DNA from: Amycolatopsis mongoliensis
GTDB taxonomy: Bacteria; Actinomycetota; Actinomycetes; Mycobacteriales; Pseudonocardiaceae
Direction: 5' to 3'
NCBI RefSeq assembly: GCF_030285665.1
Contig: NZ_CP127295.1
Coordinates: forward strand, 10,044,001 to 10,108,000
Length of the DNA stretch: 64,000 nucleotides
Each line of letters opens with the position of its first letter. Position 1 is the stretch's first letter. Both the position numbers and the translations under genes were made by a program. The notes beneath the pieces are model-generated. The model made no database searches, was not told where the DNA came from, and was given only the letters and a program-made list of their open reading frames with translations. This document shows, piece by piece, positions 55,366 through 64,000 of this stretch.

Positions 55366-56208
55366 TCAGGCCGGGTTCTTGCCCTGCTCGGCCTGCACGC
55401 GCGCCTGGATCTCGCGCTGGATGTCGGCCGAGCTGCTCGCCGGCGCCTGGGCCGCCTTGCCGCCGTCGGTCACCTGGGCGACCGAGTCACCGTGCATCGA
55501 CGCGCGGATCTGCTGCAGCCGCGACTGGCCGGCCAGCTGCGTGGTGGAGGCCTGGACCTCCATCATCCGCCCCTGGACCGAGTTCTGCGCCAGCTCCGCC
55601 GAGCCCAGCGCCGTGGTGTAGCGCTTCTCGATCTTGTCGCGGACCTCTTCCAGCGACGGCGTGTTGCCCGGCGCGGCCAGCTGGCTCATCTGGTTCAGCG
55701 AAGCGGAGACCTGCTCCTGCATCTTCGCCTGCTCCAGCTGCGAGAGCAGCTTGGTGCGCTCGGCCAGCTTCTGCTGCAGCATCTGCGAGTTGCGCTCCAC
55801 GGCCTTCTTGGCCTGGGCCGCGGCCTGCAGCGACTGGTCGTGCAGCGTCTTCAGGTCCTCGATGTTCTGCTCGGCCGTGACGAGCTGCGTCGCGAAGCTC
55901 TCCGCGGCGTTCTCGAACTCGACGGCCTTCTGCTCGTCACCCTTCGACCGCGCCTCGTCCGCGAGGACGAGCGCCTGCCGGGTGGAGGCCTGCAGCTTCT
56001 CGACGTCGCCGAGCTGCCGGTTGAGCTTCATCTCCAGCTGCCGCTGGTTGCCGATCACGGAGGCGGCCTGCTGCGTCAGCGCCTGGTGGTTGCGCTGCGC
56101 CTCCTCGATGGCCTGCTGGATCTGTACCTTCGGGTCGGCGTGTTCGTCGATCTTCGACGAGAACGCCGCCATCATGTACTTCCAGAACTTCACGAACGGG
56201 TTGGCCAT
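55366..56208 (-). CDS. pspA: Phage shock protein A (PspA/IM30)
   Basis: ESCRT-III-like membrane-repair protein. 280 residues from ATG 56208. The start [38 protein letters not shown] is the amphipathic helix plus conserved coiled-coil opening. Long helices continue to about residue 225, followed by a low-complexity tail. An upstream in-frame start would add 39 atypical residues. Confidence 0.94.
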   Translation of the reverse strand: MANPFVKFWKYMMAAFSSKIDEHADPKVQIQQAIEEAQRNHQALTQQAASVIGNQRQLEMKLNRQLGDVEKLQASTRQALVLADEARSKGDEQKAVEFENAAESFATQLVTAEQNIEDLKTLHDQSLQAAAQAKKAVERNSQMLQQKLAERTKLLSQLEQAKMQEQVSASLNQMSQLAAPGNTPSLEEVRDKIEKRYTTALGSAELAQNSVQGRMMEVQASTTQLAGQSRLQQIRASMHGDSVAQVTDGGKAAQAPASSSADIQREIQARVQAEQGKNPA

Positions 56209-56584
56209 CTCCTCCGCCTGCCTTCTTGCGTCCCACGGGCCTAGGTACTCGGGGTGGGGCGTCGCTCCCCTGCACATGCAACGCACCGACCCCGGCGTTG
56301 GGTTCCATCGTGTCAGGTCGGCCACGTCCGTTCCAGGCGACCCCGGGGGATTTCAGGGTTCGCCCCTGATCACCCCTGGAGGTAACGCCACCGGCCCCGG
56401 GCGGGTTGCCCGGTGCCCGGGGGTGAAACCAGGGCCTGGCGGGGCGGGTTCATGGGCCGACCCGGCCTGCATCCGGGCCCGCCGCGCCATCCTCGCAGCG
56501 AGAACGGCCGGAGGACCACACCAACCGACCGGGGCCGAGGGCTCGGCCGCCGGAACGGCCAGCTCAGGGCCGGACCCGACGCGA
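56209..56584. other. pspA upstream region
   Basis: About 375 bases between pspA and the clgR terminator. It holds a GC-rich hairpin around 56390-56423 built on GCCCGG repeats, and presumably the pspA promoter. No gene with supported start or domain. Confidence 0.5.
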
Positions 56585-56613
56585 ACGGCCCCGGGCGGGG
56601 TGCCCGGGGCCGT
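56585..56613 (-). terminator. Intrinsic terminator after clgR
   Basis: A 12-bp perfect stem (ACGGCCCCGGGC with GCCCGGGGCCGT) and 5-base loop lie 19 bases past the clgR stop. It suggests pspA-pspM are transcribed separately or only by read-through. Confidence 0.75.
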
Positions 56614-56632
56614 CGGTGTCGTGCGCTGGGTT

Positions 56633-57100
56633 CTACGCGGCGATCGTCGAGGCCAGCTTCGGCTGCCCGATCGTCGTGCGCAGCGTGGTGTTCATCCGCG
56701 GTGCCGGGGAAACCCGCAGGTCGGCGAGGTCGTTGCCGATCAGCTCCGACATCAGGCGACCGCCTTCGATGCCGGCCGCGGAGGCCTCGGCGCCGCGGTC
56801 GGGCACCTTCTCCCGGGGCGCGCCTTCCACGATCCGCTCGTCGACCGGTGCGACCTCGACGTTGTCGAGGGCCGAAACGTCCGCCGCCACCTTGTGCAGC
56901 AGCTCGCCGAGCGGAAGGTCCAGGGCCTGGCAGATCGACGCGAGCAGTTCGCTCGACGCCTCCTTCTGGCCTCGCTCCACCTCGGAGAGGTAGCCGAGGC
57001 TGACCCTGGCGGCGCGGGAGATATCGCGCAGCGTACGACGCTGGTTGGTGCGGGCATGACGGAGCCGATCACCGATCGCCTCACGCAACAGCACGGTCAT
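56633..57100 (-). CDS. clgR: Transcriptional activator ClgR
   Basis: XRE-type regulator of Clp protease and phage-shock genes. 155 residues. The helix-turn-helix spans about 5-60: [45 protein letters not shown], then [18 protein letters not shown]-terminal DUF part ends PKLASTIAA; the final VAA/IAA-like end recalls ClgR degradation by ClpP. ATG 57100 has GGGAGG seven bases upstream. Confidence 0.92.
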   Translation of the reverse strand: MTVLLREAIGDRLRHARTNQRRTLRDISRAARVSLGYLSEVERGQKEASSELLASICQALDLPLGELLHKVAADVSALDNVEVAPVDERIVEGAPREKVPDRGAEASAAGIEGGRLMSELIGNDLADLRVSPAPRMNTTLRTTIGQPKLASTIAA

Positions 57101-57177
57101 CACGCGCCTCCCTTCCGAACAAGTACCCCCTACGTTACCCAGAGCGGCGCCCCGAGCGCAGGAGTTGGTGTGTCCGT

Positions 57178-57192
57178 ACGCCAAGGGCGAAC
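57178..57192. promoter_or_regulatory. Candidate ClgR box
   Basis: ACGCCAAGGGCGAAC fits the ClgR consensus reported for actinobacteria (WCGCYNANRGCGWW) as I recall it. It lies 77 bases before the clgR ATG, consistent with autoregulation. Confidence 0.45.
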
Positions 57193-57199
57193 GCCCGTT

Positions 57200-57670
57200 T
57201 CACGCCAGATGTTCCCCGAGCAGGGCAAACGCCGCCCGGACCGATTCGGTCCTGATCATGTCGCGGTCGCCGCTGAGGGCCAGGGTACGGACTGTGCGTG
57301 TTCCCGGCCCGGCGAGCCCGACGTGCACGGTGCCCGGCGCGACCCCGCCCTGGGCGGCCGGCCCGGCCACGCCGGTGAGCCCGAGACCCCAGGTGGCACC
57401 GCACCGCTCGCGGGCGCCCGCGGCCAGCTGGCGGGCCACCTCGGGGTGCACGGCGCCGTGGTCGGCGAGCAGGGCGGTGTCGACGCCGGCCAGGCTGGCC
57501 TTCAGCTCGGTGGCGTAGACCACCAGTCCCCCGCGCAGGGCGGCGCTCGCCCCCGGGACCTGGGCCAGGGTGGCGCAGACGAGCCCGGCGGTCAGCGACT
57601 CGGCGGCCGCGACGGTCTCGCCCCGCGCCGTCAGCGCGGCGACCAGCGCCGTGGCCTGCTCGTCGGCCAC
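57200..57670 (-). CDS. cinA: CinA C-terminal domain protein (nicotinamide-nucleotide amidase)
   Basis: 156-residue stand-alone PncC-type domain that deamidates NMN in pyridine-nucleotide salvage. Signatures are TVAAAESLTAGLVCATLAQVPGAS, GGLVVYATELKASLAGV, GLGLTGVAGPA and PGTVHVGLA. The N-terminal CinA domain is absent. GTG start 2 bp after pgsA. The pgsA-cinA-clgR order is common in actinobacteria. Confidence 0.92.
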   Translation of the reverse strand: MADEQATALVAALTARGETVAAAESLTAGLVCATLAQVPGASAALRGGLVVYATELKASLAGVDTALLADHGAVHPEVARQLAAGARERCGATWGLGLTGVAGPAAQGGVAPGTVHVGLAGPGTRTVRTLALSGDRDMIRTESVRAAFALLGEHLA

Positions 57671-57672
57671 CC

Positions 57673-58314
57673 TCAGCTCCCGGTGGCCCGGCGCCCGGCC
57701 GCGCGCAGCCGCACGGCCCGGATCAGGTAGTCGACGCCGGTCACCACGGTCAGCACCAGGGCCAGGCCCATCAGGGCCCAGCGGACCGGGTCGGCGCCGG
57801 CGGGCAGTGGCAGCAGGTAGGCGGTGATCGCGGCGATCTGGGCCATCGTCTTGGCCTTGCCGCCGCGGCTGGCCGGGATCACGCCGTGGCGGATCACCCA
57901 GAACCGCAGCAGCGTCACGCCGACCTCGCGGACGGCGATCACGATGGTGACCCACCAGCCGAGCTCGCCGAGGACGCTCAGCCCGACCAGCGCGGCGCCG
58001 GTCAGCGCCTTGTCCGCGATCGGGTCGGCGATCTTGCCGAAGTCGGTGATCAGGCCGTACTTGCGGGCCACCCACCCGTCCAGCTGGTCGGTGGCCGAGG
58101 CGACGGCGAACAGCCCGGTCGCGATGGCCCGCCAGGTGGTGTCGTGGCCGTCGACGACGAACAGCGCGACGACGAACAGCGGGACCAGGACCAGCCGCGA
58201 CAGCGTCAGCAGGTTGGCGAGGTTGAGCGTCGGGACCGGGGTCGGCGCGGGGACCTGCGCGGGGACGCTCTCGTGACCCGTGCCTTCGTCGGCGTCGCTG
58301 GGGAGCGCACTCAC
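57673..58314 (-). CDS. pgsA: CDP-alcohol phosphatidyltransferase (PgsA-like)
   Basis: Membrane enzyme transferring glycerol-3-phosphate to CDP-diacylglycerol. 213 residues with about five helices after a Pro-rich N-terminus. The catalytic motif [27 protein letters not shown] matches DxxDGxxAR...GxxxDxxxD. GTG overlaps the rimO stop (GTGA). Specificity for phosphatidylglycerol phosphate is inferred from context; the mycobacterial equivalent is pgsA3. Confidence 0.93.
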   Translation of the reverse strand: MSALPSDADEGTGHESVPAQVPAPTPVPTLNLANLLTLSRLVLVPLFVVALFVVDGHDTTWRAIATGLFAVASATDQLDGWVARKYGLITDFGKIADPIADKALTGAALVGLSVLGELGWWVTIVIAVREVGVTLLRFWVIRHGVIPASRGGKAKTMAQIAAITAYLLPLPAGADPVRWALMGLALVLTVVTGVDYLIRAVRLRAAGRRATGS

Positions 58315-59747
58315 CGGTCGGCGTCCGGTACCGCGCGGACGACCAGGTCCACGCCCGCCGAGTCGACGACCTCGCAGCGCAGGAAGTCACCGACCTGCGT
58401 CTTCTCCGGCGCGTCGAGGATGACGCACTCGCCGTCGACCTCGGGGGCCTGGTGCGCGGCGCGGCCGGTCAGCTCGCCGTCGTCGTCCAGTTCGACGAGG
58501 ACGTCGACGAAGGTACCGATCCGGTCTTCGGCGCGCTGCGCGGTGAGCTCCTCGACCAGCGCGGAGATCCGCGTGACGCGCGCGGCGACCTCCTCGGGGT
58601 CGAGCTTGCCGTCGAAGGTCTCGGCCTCGGTGCCGTCCTCGTCGGAGTAGCCGAAGACGCCGACCGCGTCGGGGCGCGCGCCGGTGAGGAAGCGCTCCAG
58701 CTCGGCCAGGTCGTGCTCGGTCTCGCCGGGGAAGCCGACGATCACGTTGGTGCGGATGCCCGCCTCGGGCGCGTACTCGCGGATCTGCTCGGTCAGCGCC
58801 AGGAACGAGTCCGTCGAGCCGAACCGGCGCATCCGGCGCAGCACCTGCTCGCTGGAGTGCTGGAACGACAGGTCGAAGTACTCGGCGACGCCCGGCGTGG
58901 TCGCGATGGCCTTGACCAGCTGCGGGCGCGTCTCGGCCGGCTGCAGGTAGGAGACGCGGACGCGCTCGATGCCGTCGATCTCCGCCAGCCTCGGCAGCAG
59001 CCGCTCCAGCGCGGTGGCGCCGTCGCGGCCGAAGTCCTTGCCGTAGGACGTCGAGTTCTCGCTGACCAGGAACAGTTCCTTGACGCCGTGCTCGGCCAGC
59101 CACATCGCCTCGGCGACGATCTCGTCCGGCTGCCGCGAGACGAAGGAGCCGCGGAACGACGGGATCGCGCAGAAGGAGCAGCGCCGGTCGCAGCCGGAGG
59201 CGATCTTCAGCGCGGCCACCGGCGAGTCGTCGAGGCGGGTGCGCAGCACCCGCGGGCCCCAGCCGTGCTGCCCGTGGCCCGGGACCTCGACGGCCTCGGC
59301 CGCGGCGGGCCGCTGGACGGGGCTGATCGGCAGCAGCTTGCGGCGGTCGCCCGGCGTGTGCGAGGCGACCTTGCGGCCCGCGACGACGTCGTCGAGCCGG
59401 TCGGAAAGGTCGGCGTAGTGGTCGAAGCCCAGCACCGCGTCGGCCTCGGGGAGGCTGTCGGCGAGCTCGTGGCCGTAGCGCTCGGCCATGCAGCCGACTG
59501 CGACGACCTTCTTGCCGGTGTCGGACGCCGCGAGCAGCGTGTCGACCGAGTCCTTCTTGGCCGACTCGACGAAGCCGCAGGTGTTGACCACCACGACGTC
59601 GGAGTCCTCCGGATCGGCCGCCAGCTCCCAGCCGCCGGCCGCCAGCCGGCCCGCCAGCTCCTCCGAGTCGACCTCGTTGCGGGCGCAGCCCAGGGTCAGC
59701 AGGGAGACGCGTCGGGTGGCGGCGGGGTCAGTGGCAGGAGAAGGCAC
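58311..59747 (-). CDS. rimO: Ribosomal protein S12 methylthiotransferase RimO
   Basis: Radical-SAM enzyme that methylthiolates an aspartate in S12. 478 residues. The N-terminal UPF0004 domain has cysteines in [27 protein letters not shown] and [10 protein letters not shown]. The radical-SAM cluster is [13 protein letters not shown] domain ends the protein. GTG at 59747 gives the standard N-terminus [11 protein letters not shown] after a short leader. Confidence 0.96.
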   Translation of the reverse strand: MPSPATDPAATRRVSLLTLGCARNEVDSEELAGRLAAGGWELAADPEDSDVVVVNTCGFVESAKKDSVDTLLAASDTGKKVVAVGCMAERYGHELADSLPEADAVLGFDHYADLSDRLDDVVAGRKVASHTPGDRRKLLPISPVQRPAAAEAVEVPGHGQHGWGPRVLRTRLDDSPVAALKIASGCDRRCSFCAIPSFRGSFVSRQPDEIVAEAMWLAEHGVKELFLVSENSTSYGKDFGRDGATALERLLPRLAEIDGIERVRVSYLQPAETRPQLVKAIATTPGVAEYFDLSFQHSSEQVLRRMRRFGSTDSFLALTEQIREYAPEAGIRTNVIVGFPGETEHDLAELERFLTGARPDAVGVFGYSDEDGTEAETFDGKLDPEEVAARVTRISALVEELTAQRAEDRIGTFVDVLVELDDDGELTGRAAHQAPEVDGECVILDAPEKTQVGDFLRCEVVDSAGVDLVVRAVPDADR

Positions 59748-59843
59748 GACGTTCAGGGTAGCCGCCGGTCCCGGGCGGGCCGACGACGGCGTGGCCCGGT
59801 CGTGTCGGCGCCGGCGCCGGGCGATGTGGCAGTCTTGACGATC

Positions 59844-60347
59844 GTGCCGTCCGCCTCCCCCGTCGTCCGCCGCGCGCGGATCGCCGACGTCCGCAAGATC
59901 AAGGCCCTGGTCGACTCGGACGCCGGCCGCGTCCTGCTGGAGAAGGACCTGGTCACGCTGTACGAAGCGGTCCAGGAGTTCTGGGTCGCGGAGGTGGACG
60001 GCGAGGTCGCCGGGTCGGCCGCGCTGCACGTGCTCTGGGAGGACATCGCCGAGCTGCGCACCGTCGTGGTCGACAAGGCCGTCCGCGGCCAGGGGGTCGG
60101 GCGGGTCCTGGTGAGCCGGCTGATCGACGAGGCCCGTGAGCTGGGTCTCAAGCGGCTGTTCGTGCTGACGTTCGAGACCGGCTTCTTCACCGGGCACGGC
60201 TTCGTGGAGATCGAGGGGACGCCGGTGTCGCACGAGGTCTACGAGGAGATGCGGCGCTCGCACGACACCGGTGTCGCCGAGTTCCTCGACCTGCCGTACG
60301 TCAAGCCGAACACGCTCGGTAATTCACGGATGTTGCTCGAACTCTGA
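59844..60347 (+). CDS. argA: Amino-acid N-acetyltransferase (N-acetylglutamate synthase, short form)
   Basis: 167-residue GNAT. The start [18 protein letters not shown], middle [37 protein letters not shown] (acetyl-CoA loop) and end [16 protein letters not shown] match the stand-alone argA type of actinobacteria (Rv2747-like), first enzyme of arginine synthesis. The gene order rimO/pgsA - argA - ftsK supports this. GTG start at 59844; no ribosome-binding site is obvious. Confidence 0.88.
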   Translation: MPSASPVVRRARIADVRKIKALVDSDAGRVLLEKDLVTLYEAVQEFWVAEVDGEVAGSAALHVLWEDIAELRTVVVDKAVRGQGVGRVLVSRLIDEARELGLKRLFVLTFETGFFTGHGFVEIEGTPVSHEVYEEMRRSHDTGVAEFLDLPYVKPNTLGNSRMLLEL

Positions 60348-60449
60348 AAGTTTCCCGACAACATTCTTTCGGGCGGTGACGCGCGCCACCCGAAGCCCGA
60401 TGCTGATCACGCACATCCATCCTCTGATCAGCAAGGAAACAACACAAAA

Positions 60450-60881
60450 ATGCGCACACTGCGGAACCTGGGGGCCACCATCGCGGTGGCCGCGACCGTC
60501 GGCGGGGGTGCCCTGCTGGGCGCCGGCACGGCGGCGGCGGTCGACATCCCGACCGTCACCGACCAGTACCTCTTCAGCACCTCGCTCTCGAACTTCGAGT
60601 CGATCCGGGCGCAGGCGCCCTACAACGGCCAGCTCGACTGGTCGTCGGACGGCTGCTCGTGGGCGCCGGACAACCCGTTCGGCTGGAAGTTCCTGCCCGG
60701 CTGCCACCGGCACGACTTCGGGTACCGCAACTACAAGAAGCAGGGCCGGTTCACCGAGGCGAACCGCCTGAAGATCGACGACAACCTGTACTCGGACCTG
60801 AAGGGCGTCTGCGGCTCCAACGTGGCGTGCAAGGCCGCGGCCTGGACGTACTACCAGGCCGTGCGCAAGTTCGGCAGCTGA
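60450..60881 (+). CDS. Secreted prokaryotic phospholipase A2
   Basis: 143 residues. Signal peptide of about 29 residues ends at AGTAAA. The mature domain contains the calcium/active-site helix CHRHDFGYRNYKKQGRF with the His-Asp pair, and four cysteines able to form two disulfides (DGCSW, GCHRH, GVCGS, VACKA), as in Streptomyces PLA2. Releases fatty acids from phospholipids outside the cell. A-rich leader before the ATG. Confidence 0.93.
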   Translation: MRTLRNLGATIAVAATVGGGALLGAGTAAAVDIPTVTDQYLFSTSLSNFESIRAQAPYNGQLDWSSDGCSWAPDNPFGWKFLPGCHRHDFGYRNYKKQGRFTEANRLKIDDNLYSDLKGVCGSNVACKAAAWTYYQAVRKFGS

Positions 60882-60891
60882 GCCACCGGCC

Positions 60892-61320
60892 TCAGCCGAC
60901 CCGGATCGTCGCCTCCTGGCCGTCCTCGCCGACCGACACCAGCTCGACGCGGCTGGCGGCGAACGAGGTCGTCTGGGGGCCGGTCCGCGGACCGCTGTGC
61001 AGCTCGGCCGTGGTGCTTTCACCGCGGCCGGGCTCGCTCAGCAGGAAGGCAAGGGTCGCTTCGCCCTGCCAAATGCAGGTCATGTCCGGGCGGCACCGCG
61101 AGTCGGAGACGACACGCAGGTACCGGACCGCCAGGTCCTTCCCCTGGATCGCGGCCTCCTGCCCCAGGCGCAGGGTGACCTCACCCCGCGGAACGGCGCT
61201 GACGGTCGACGGCGCCGACGGCCGGGCCGGAACCGGCTGCCCGGAAGCCACCGAGCTCCCGGCGCCCACCGCGACGACGGCGAAGGCGAACAGTCCGGCT
61301 GCGAATCGCTGCAGGTCCAT
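60892..61320 (-). CDS. Secreted unknown protein
   Basis: 142 residues. Signal peptide about 1-26, then a beta-rich mature part with two cysteines (SRCRPDMTCIWQGEATLAFLL). The segment RCRPDMTCIWQGEA recalls small secreted or lipoprotein domains of unknown function where Cys-Trp flank a metal or ligand site. Convergent with the phospholipase gene, 10 bp apart. Confidence 0.75.
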   Translation of the reverse strand: MDLQRFAAGLFAFAVVAVGAGSSVASGQPVPARPSAPSTVSAVPRGEVTLRLGQEAAIQGKDLAVRYLRVVSDSRCRPDMTCIWQGEATLAFLLSEPGRGESTTAELHSGPRTGPQTTSFAASRVELVSVGEDGQEATIRVG

Positions 61321-61356
61321 GTGGTCAGGACGGAACGACCCCGCCGGCGGGTTGCA

Positions 61357-63840
61357 CTACTCGTCGTCCGGGTCGGCCGGGACCGGGTCGCCGCCGCGGA
61401 TCATGAACAGCACCGACTCCAGCTCCTCCGGCTTGATCAGCACGTCGCGGGCCTTCGAGCCCTCCGACGGGCCGACGATCCCCCGGCTCTCCAGCAGGTC
61501 CATCAGGCGCCCTGCCTTGGCGAACCCGACCCGCAGCTTGCGCTGCAGCATCGACGTCGAGCCGAACTGGGACGTCACGATCAGCTCCGCCGCCTGCAGC
61601 AGGACGTCCAGGTCGTCCCCGATGTCCGGGTCGATCTCCTTCTTCTCGCCGGCCTTCTGCGCGGTGACGCCGTCCTGGTAGTCCGGCTGCGCCTGCTCCT
61701 TGGCGTAGTTGACGACCGAGGAGATCTCCTCGTCGCCGACGAACGCGCCCTGGATGCGGACCGGCTTGCCGGCGCCCATCGGCAGGTAGAGCGCGTCGCC
61801 CATGCCGATCAGCTTCTCCGCGCCCGGCTGGTCGAGGATGACCCGGGAGTCGGTCAGCGACGACGTCGCGAAGGCCAGCCGTGACGGCACGTTCGTCTTG
61901 ATCAGGCCGGTCACGACGTCGACCGACGGCCGCTGCGTGGCCAGGACCAGGTGGATGCCGGCGGCGCGGGCCTTCTGGGTGATCCGGACGATCGCGTCCT
62001 CGACGTCGCGCGGGGCGGTCATCATCAGGTCGGCGAGCTCGTCGACGATCGCCATGATGTACGGGTACGGCCGGTACTCGCGCTCGGACCCGGGCGGCGC
62101 GGTGATCTCGCCGGAGCGGACCTTCTTGTTGTAGTCGTCGATGTGCCGGACCTTGTTGACCTGCATGTCCTGGTAGCGCTGCTCCATCTCCTCCACCAGC
62201 CAGGCCAGCGCGGCGGCGGCCTTCTTCGGCTGGGTGATGATGGGCGTGATCAGGTGCGGGATGCCCTCGTACGGCGTCAGCTCGACCATCTTCGGGTCGA
62301 TCAGGATCATCCGGCACTCGTCCGGCGTCGCCCGCGCGAGCAGCGACACCAGCATCGAGTTGACGAAGCTCGACTTACCGGAACCGGTGGACCCCGCAAC
62401 CAGCAGGTGGGGCATCTTCGTCAGGTTCGCCGTGACGAAGTGGCCTTCGATGTCCTTCCCGAGGCCGATCACCATCGGGTGGTTGTCCTTGACCGTGGAC
62501 GGCGCGCGCAGGACGTCGCCGAGGCGGACCATCTCGCGGTCGGAGTTCGGCACCTCGATGCCGACGGCCGACTTGCCCGGGATCGGCGCCAGCAGCCGGA
62601 CGTTGTCGGTCGCCACCGCGTAGGCGATGTTCTTGGTCAGCGCGGTGATCTTCTCGACCTTCACGCCCGGGCCGAGCTCGACCTCGTACCGGGTGACCGT
62701 CGGGCCGCGGGTGAAGCCGGTGACCTGCGCGTCGACGTTGAACTGCTCCAGCACGCCGGTGATCGCCTCGATCATGGCGTCGTTGGCCTTGCTGCGGGAC
62801 TTCGGCGCGTCGCCGAGCTTCAGCAGGTCGGGGGGCGGGAGCTGGTAGTCGCCTTCGACGGTCCGCGTGACGGCGAGCGGCGGTTCCGGGGCCTTCTTCG
62901 GCTTCTTCTCGGGCACCTCGACCGGTTTGGGCACGGCCTTGGGGGGCTTGATCGGCGTCGGCACCTCGGCCAGCGCGGCGTCGAGGTCGAGCTGCTCGGG
63001 GTTCGCGTCGGCGGCCTGGCGGCGGCGCGACGGCTTGCGCAGGCGCGCGGACTTCGGGTCGGCCTCGGTGACGGCGTCCTCGTCGGTGGCGAACCCGGAC
63101 TTCTGCTCCGCCTCGGCGATCTCTTCCTCGTCGAGGCCCCAGTTGCGCAGCCGGTGCGGGATCTCGCGGACCGGGGTGCCGGTGAACACGAGCACGCCGA
63201 AGACCAGCGCGAGGATAAGGATCGGCACGGCGACCCAGGTGGTGACGCCCATGGTCAGCAGGCCGCCGGAGAAGGCGCCGATGATGCCGCCGGCGTACAT
63301 CCGGCCGTCGTTCGTGTCCGGGAGCGCGGTGAAGATGTGCAGCATCCCGAGCACGGACAGCACGACCATGATCGTGCCGATCACCATCCGCGGCCGCGTC
63401 TCGGGGTGCGGCTCGGACCGCATCAGCGCGACGCCCACGACGACGAGGACCAGGGGAAGCGTCACGGCCCCGGCACCGAGGACGGACCGCGTGGCGATCT
63501 CGACGCCGGCTCCGATCGGCCCGGCGGCCCGCCACCAGACCCCGACGGCCGCGACGATGGCCAGGGCGATCAGCCCGAGCGCGACCCCGTCGCGGCGGTG
63601 TTCGGGCTCGAGCTCGCGGGTGCGGCCGACGGTCCTGGCCAGTGTGCCGATGCCCTTGGCCAGCAGGTTCCAGGTGCCGCGCACGCCCTTCCCGAAGATC
63701 CCGGGCGTCTTGCGGCGCGAGCGGGGGGCCGGCTTGCGAGCGGAGGACGTACGTGGCTTCGCGGGTGTACGCGGCTTGCGCGCCGCTGCCCCCTTCGCGC
63801 CGCTGCCCGTGCTTCGCTTCCTTGTCGCCGACCCAGCCAT
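61357..63840 (-). CDS. ftsK: DNA translocase FtsK
   Basis: Septal motor that clears chromosomes from the closing septum. 827 residues. A basic N-terminus is followed by four membrane helices (about 85-215), a Pro/Lys/Glu-rich linker, and alpha-beta motor domains (about 350-745) with Walker A VAGSTGSGKSSFVNS and Walker B YIMAIVDELADLMM. The C-terminal gamma winged helix (LIVTSQFGSTSMLQRKLRVGFAKAGRLMDLLESRGIVGP) reads KOPS sites. Confidence 0.97.
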   Translation of the reverse strand: MAGSATRKRSTGSGAKGAAARKPRTPAKPRTSSARKPAPRSRRKTPGIFGKGVRGTWNLLAKGIGTLARTVGRTRELEPEHRRDGVALGLIALAIVAAVGVWWRAAGPIGAGVEIATRSVLGAGAVTLPLVLVVVGVALMRSEPHPETRPRMVIGTIMVVLSVLGMLHIFTALPDTNDGRMYAGGIIGAFSGGLLTMGVTTWVAVPILILALVFGVLVFTGTPVREIPHRLRNWGLDEEEIAEAEQKSGFATDEDAVTEADPKSARLRKPSRRRQAADANPEQLDLDAALAEVPTPIKPPKAVPKPVEVPEKKPKKAPEPPLAVTRTVEGDYQLPPPDLLKLGDAPKSRSKANDAMIEAITGVLEQFNVDAQVTGFTRGPTVTRYEVELGPGVKVEKITALTKNIAYAVATDNVRLLAPIPGKSAVGIEVPNSDREMVRLGDVLRAPSTVKDNHPMVIGLGKDIEGHFVTANLTKMPHLLVAGSTGSGKSSFVNSMLVSLLARATPDECRMILIDPKMVELTPYEGIPHLITPIITQPKKAAAALAWLVEEMEQRYQDMQVNKVRHIDDYNKKVRSGEITAPPGSEREYRPYPYIMAIVDELADLMMTAPRDVEDAIVRITQKARAAGIHLVLATQRPSVDVVTGLIKTNVPSRLAFATSSLTDSRVILDQPGAEKLIGMGDALYLPMGAGKPVRIQGAFVGDEEISSVVNYAKEQAQPDYQDGVTAQKAGEKKEIDPDIGDDLDVLLQAAELIVTSQFGSTSMLQRKLRVGFAKAGRLMDLLESRGIVGPSEGSKARDVLIKPEELESVLFMIRGGDPVPADPDDE

Positions 63841-63945
63841 GCCTTCAACGGTAACCGGCCGTGGCCGTTCGTCCCATGCGCCACTCTCAGCGCAGGGTGA
63901 ACTTCTGCCTCACACGCCGGCGCGAGAGGCCATCCGGGTGAACGC

Positions 63946-63992
63946 CCCAAGGCGGCCTTGGGTGCGTTCAACGCACCGAAGGCCGGCTTGGG
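63946..63992. repeat. Palindromic intergenic repeat (family B-like) upstream of ftsK
   Basis: Two 23-bp arms (63946-63968 and 63970-63992) match at 21 positions around a 1-base centre. It has the same layout and GGTGCGT core as the repeat at 17950-17996 but a different outer sequence (CCCAAGGCGGCC type). The window ends just beyond. Confidence 0.8.
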
Positions 63993-64000
63993 TGCGTTGA

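Overview
The window is high-GC actinobacterial chromosome, most likely from a Pseudonocardiaceae member such as Amycolatopsis. This is inferred from the wag31-yggT-sepF-yggS-pgeF-ftsZ order, a complete dcw cluster, a SigK/RskA locus, a type VII (ESX) accessory cassette with EspG, PPE-like and DUF3558 proteins, an ileS T-box, and many leaderless or GTG/TTG starts. I see no tRNA, rRNA, IS element, prophage or CRISPR array. Most of it is core genome.

Layout: 1-5.7 kb holds ileS (3' end cut by the window) behind a T-box, an MFS exporter with a divergent ArsR-type regulator, and a small membrane protein. From 5.8 to 36.3 kb, mostly on the minus strand, runs the division and cell-wall region. In transcription order it is mraZ-rsmH-ftsL-pbpB-murE-murF-mraY-murD-ftsW-murG-murC-ftsQ, then about 10.5 kb of other genes, then ftsZ-pgeF-yggS-sepF-yggT-wag31. 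The block between ftsQ and ftsZ (10.8-21.2 kb) holds stress and redox genes: the divergent SigK locus (FAD oxidoreductase-DUF1365-sigK-rskA facing a cyclopropane synthase-like methyltransferase and DUF1295), a DUF664 protein, an OhrR/OsmC pair, a CGNR regulator facing an MFS exporter, an NmrA-like reductase and an unknown zinc-ribbon protein. ftsZ therefore carries its own promoter.

From 36.5 to 45.2 kb lie a solitary AbiEi/DUF559-like nuclease gene flanked by palindromic repeats, an orphan ESX-type cassette, and a moxR-DUF58-small ORF-transglutaminase operon. From 45.2 to 54.3 kb come DUF3040, DNA polymerase IV, a methyltransferase, a ParA-like ATPase, Nei2, an apparently independent leader/structured-RNA unit, a GNAT, pyrD, and an amidase-family protein that has lost its catalytic residues. 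From 54.3 to 63.8 kb is the envelope-stress and cell-cycle group pspM-pspA-clgR-cinA-pgsA-rimO, argA (opposite strand), a secreted phospholipase A2, a secreted unknown protein, and ftsK.

Non-coding structure is unusually rich. Four families of palindromic intergenic repeats sit at gene ends, two of them with strict spacing (21 bp and 30 bp). There is a pair of mirror-image leaderless SigK-type promoters, a 10-bp-phased MraZ operator lying over the mra promoter, several operators between divergent genes, and a compact three-way-junction RNA candidate. All functions are inferred from sequence reading alone; no searches were run.
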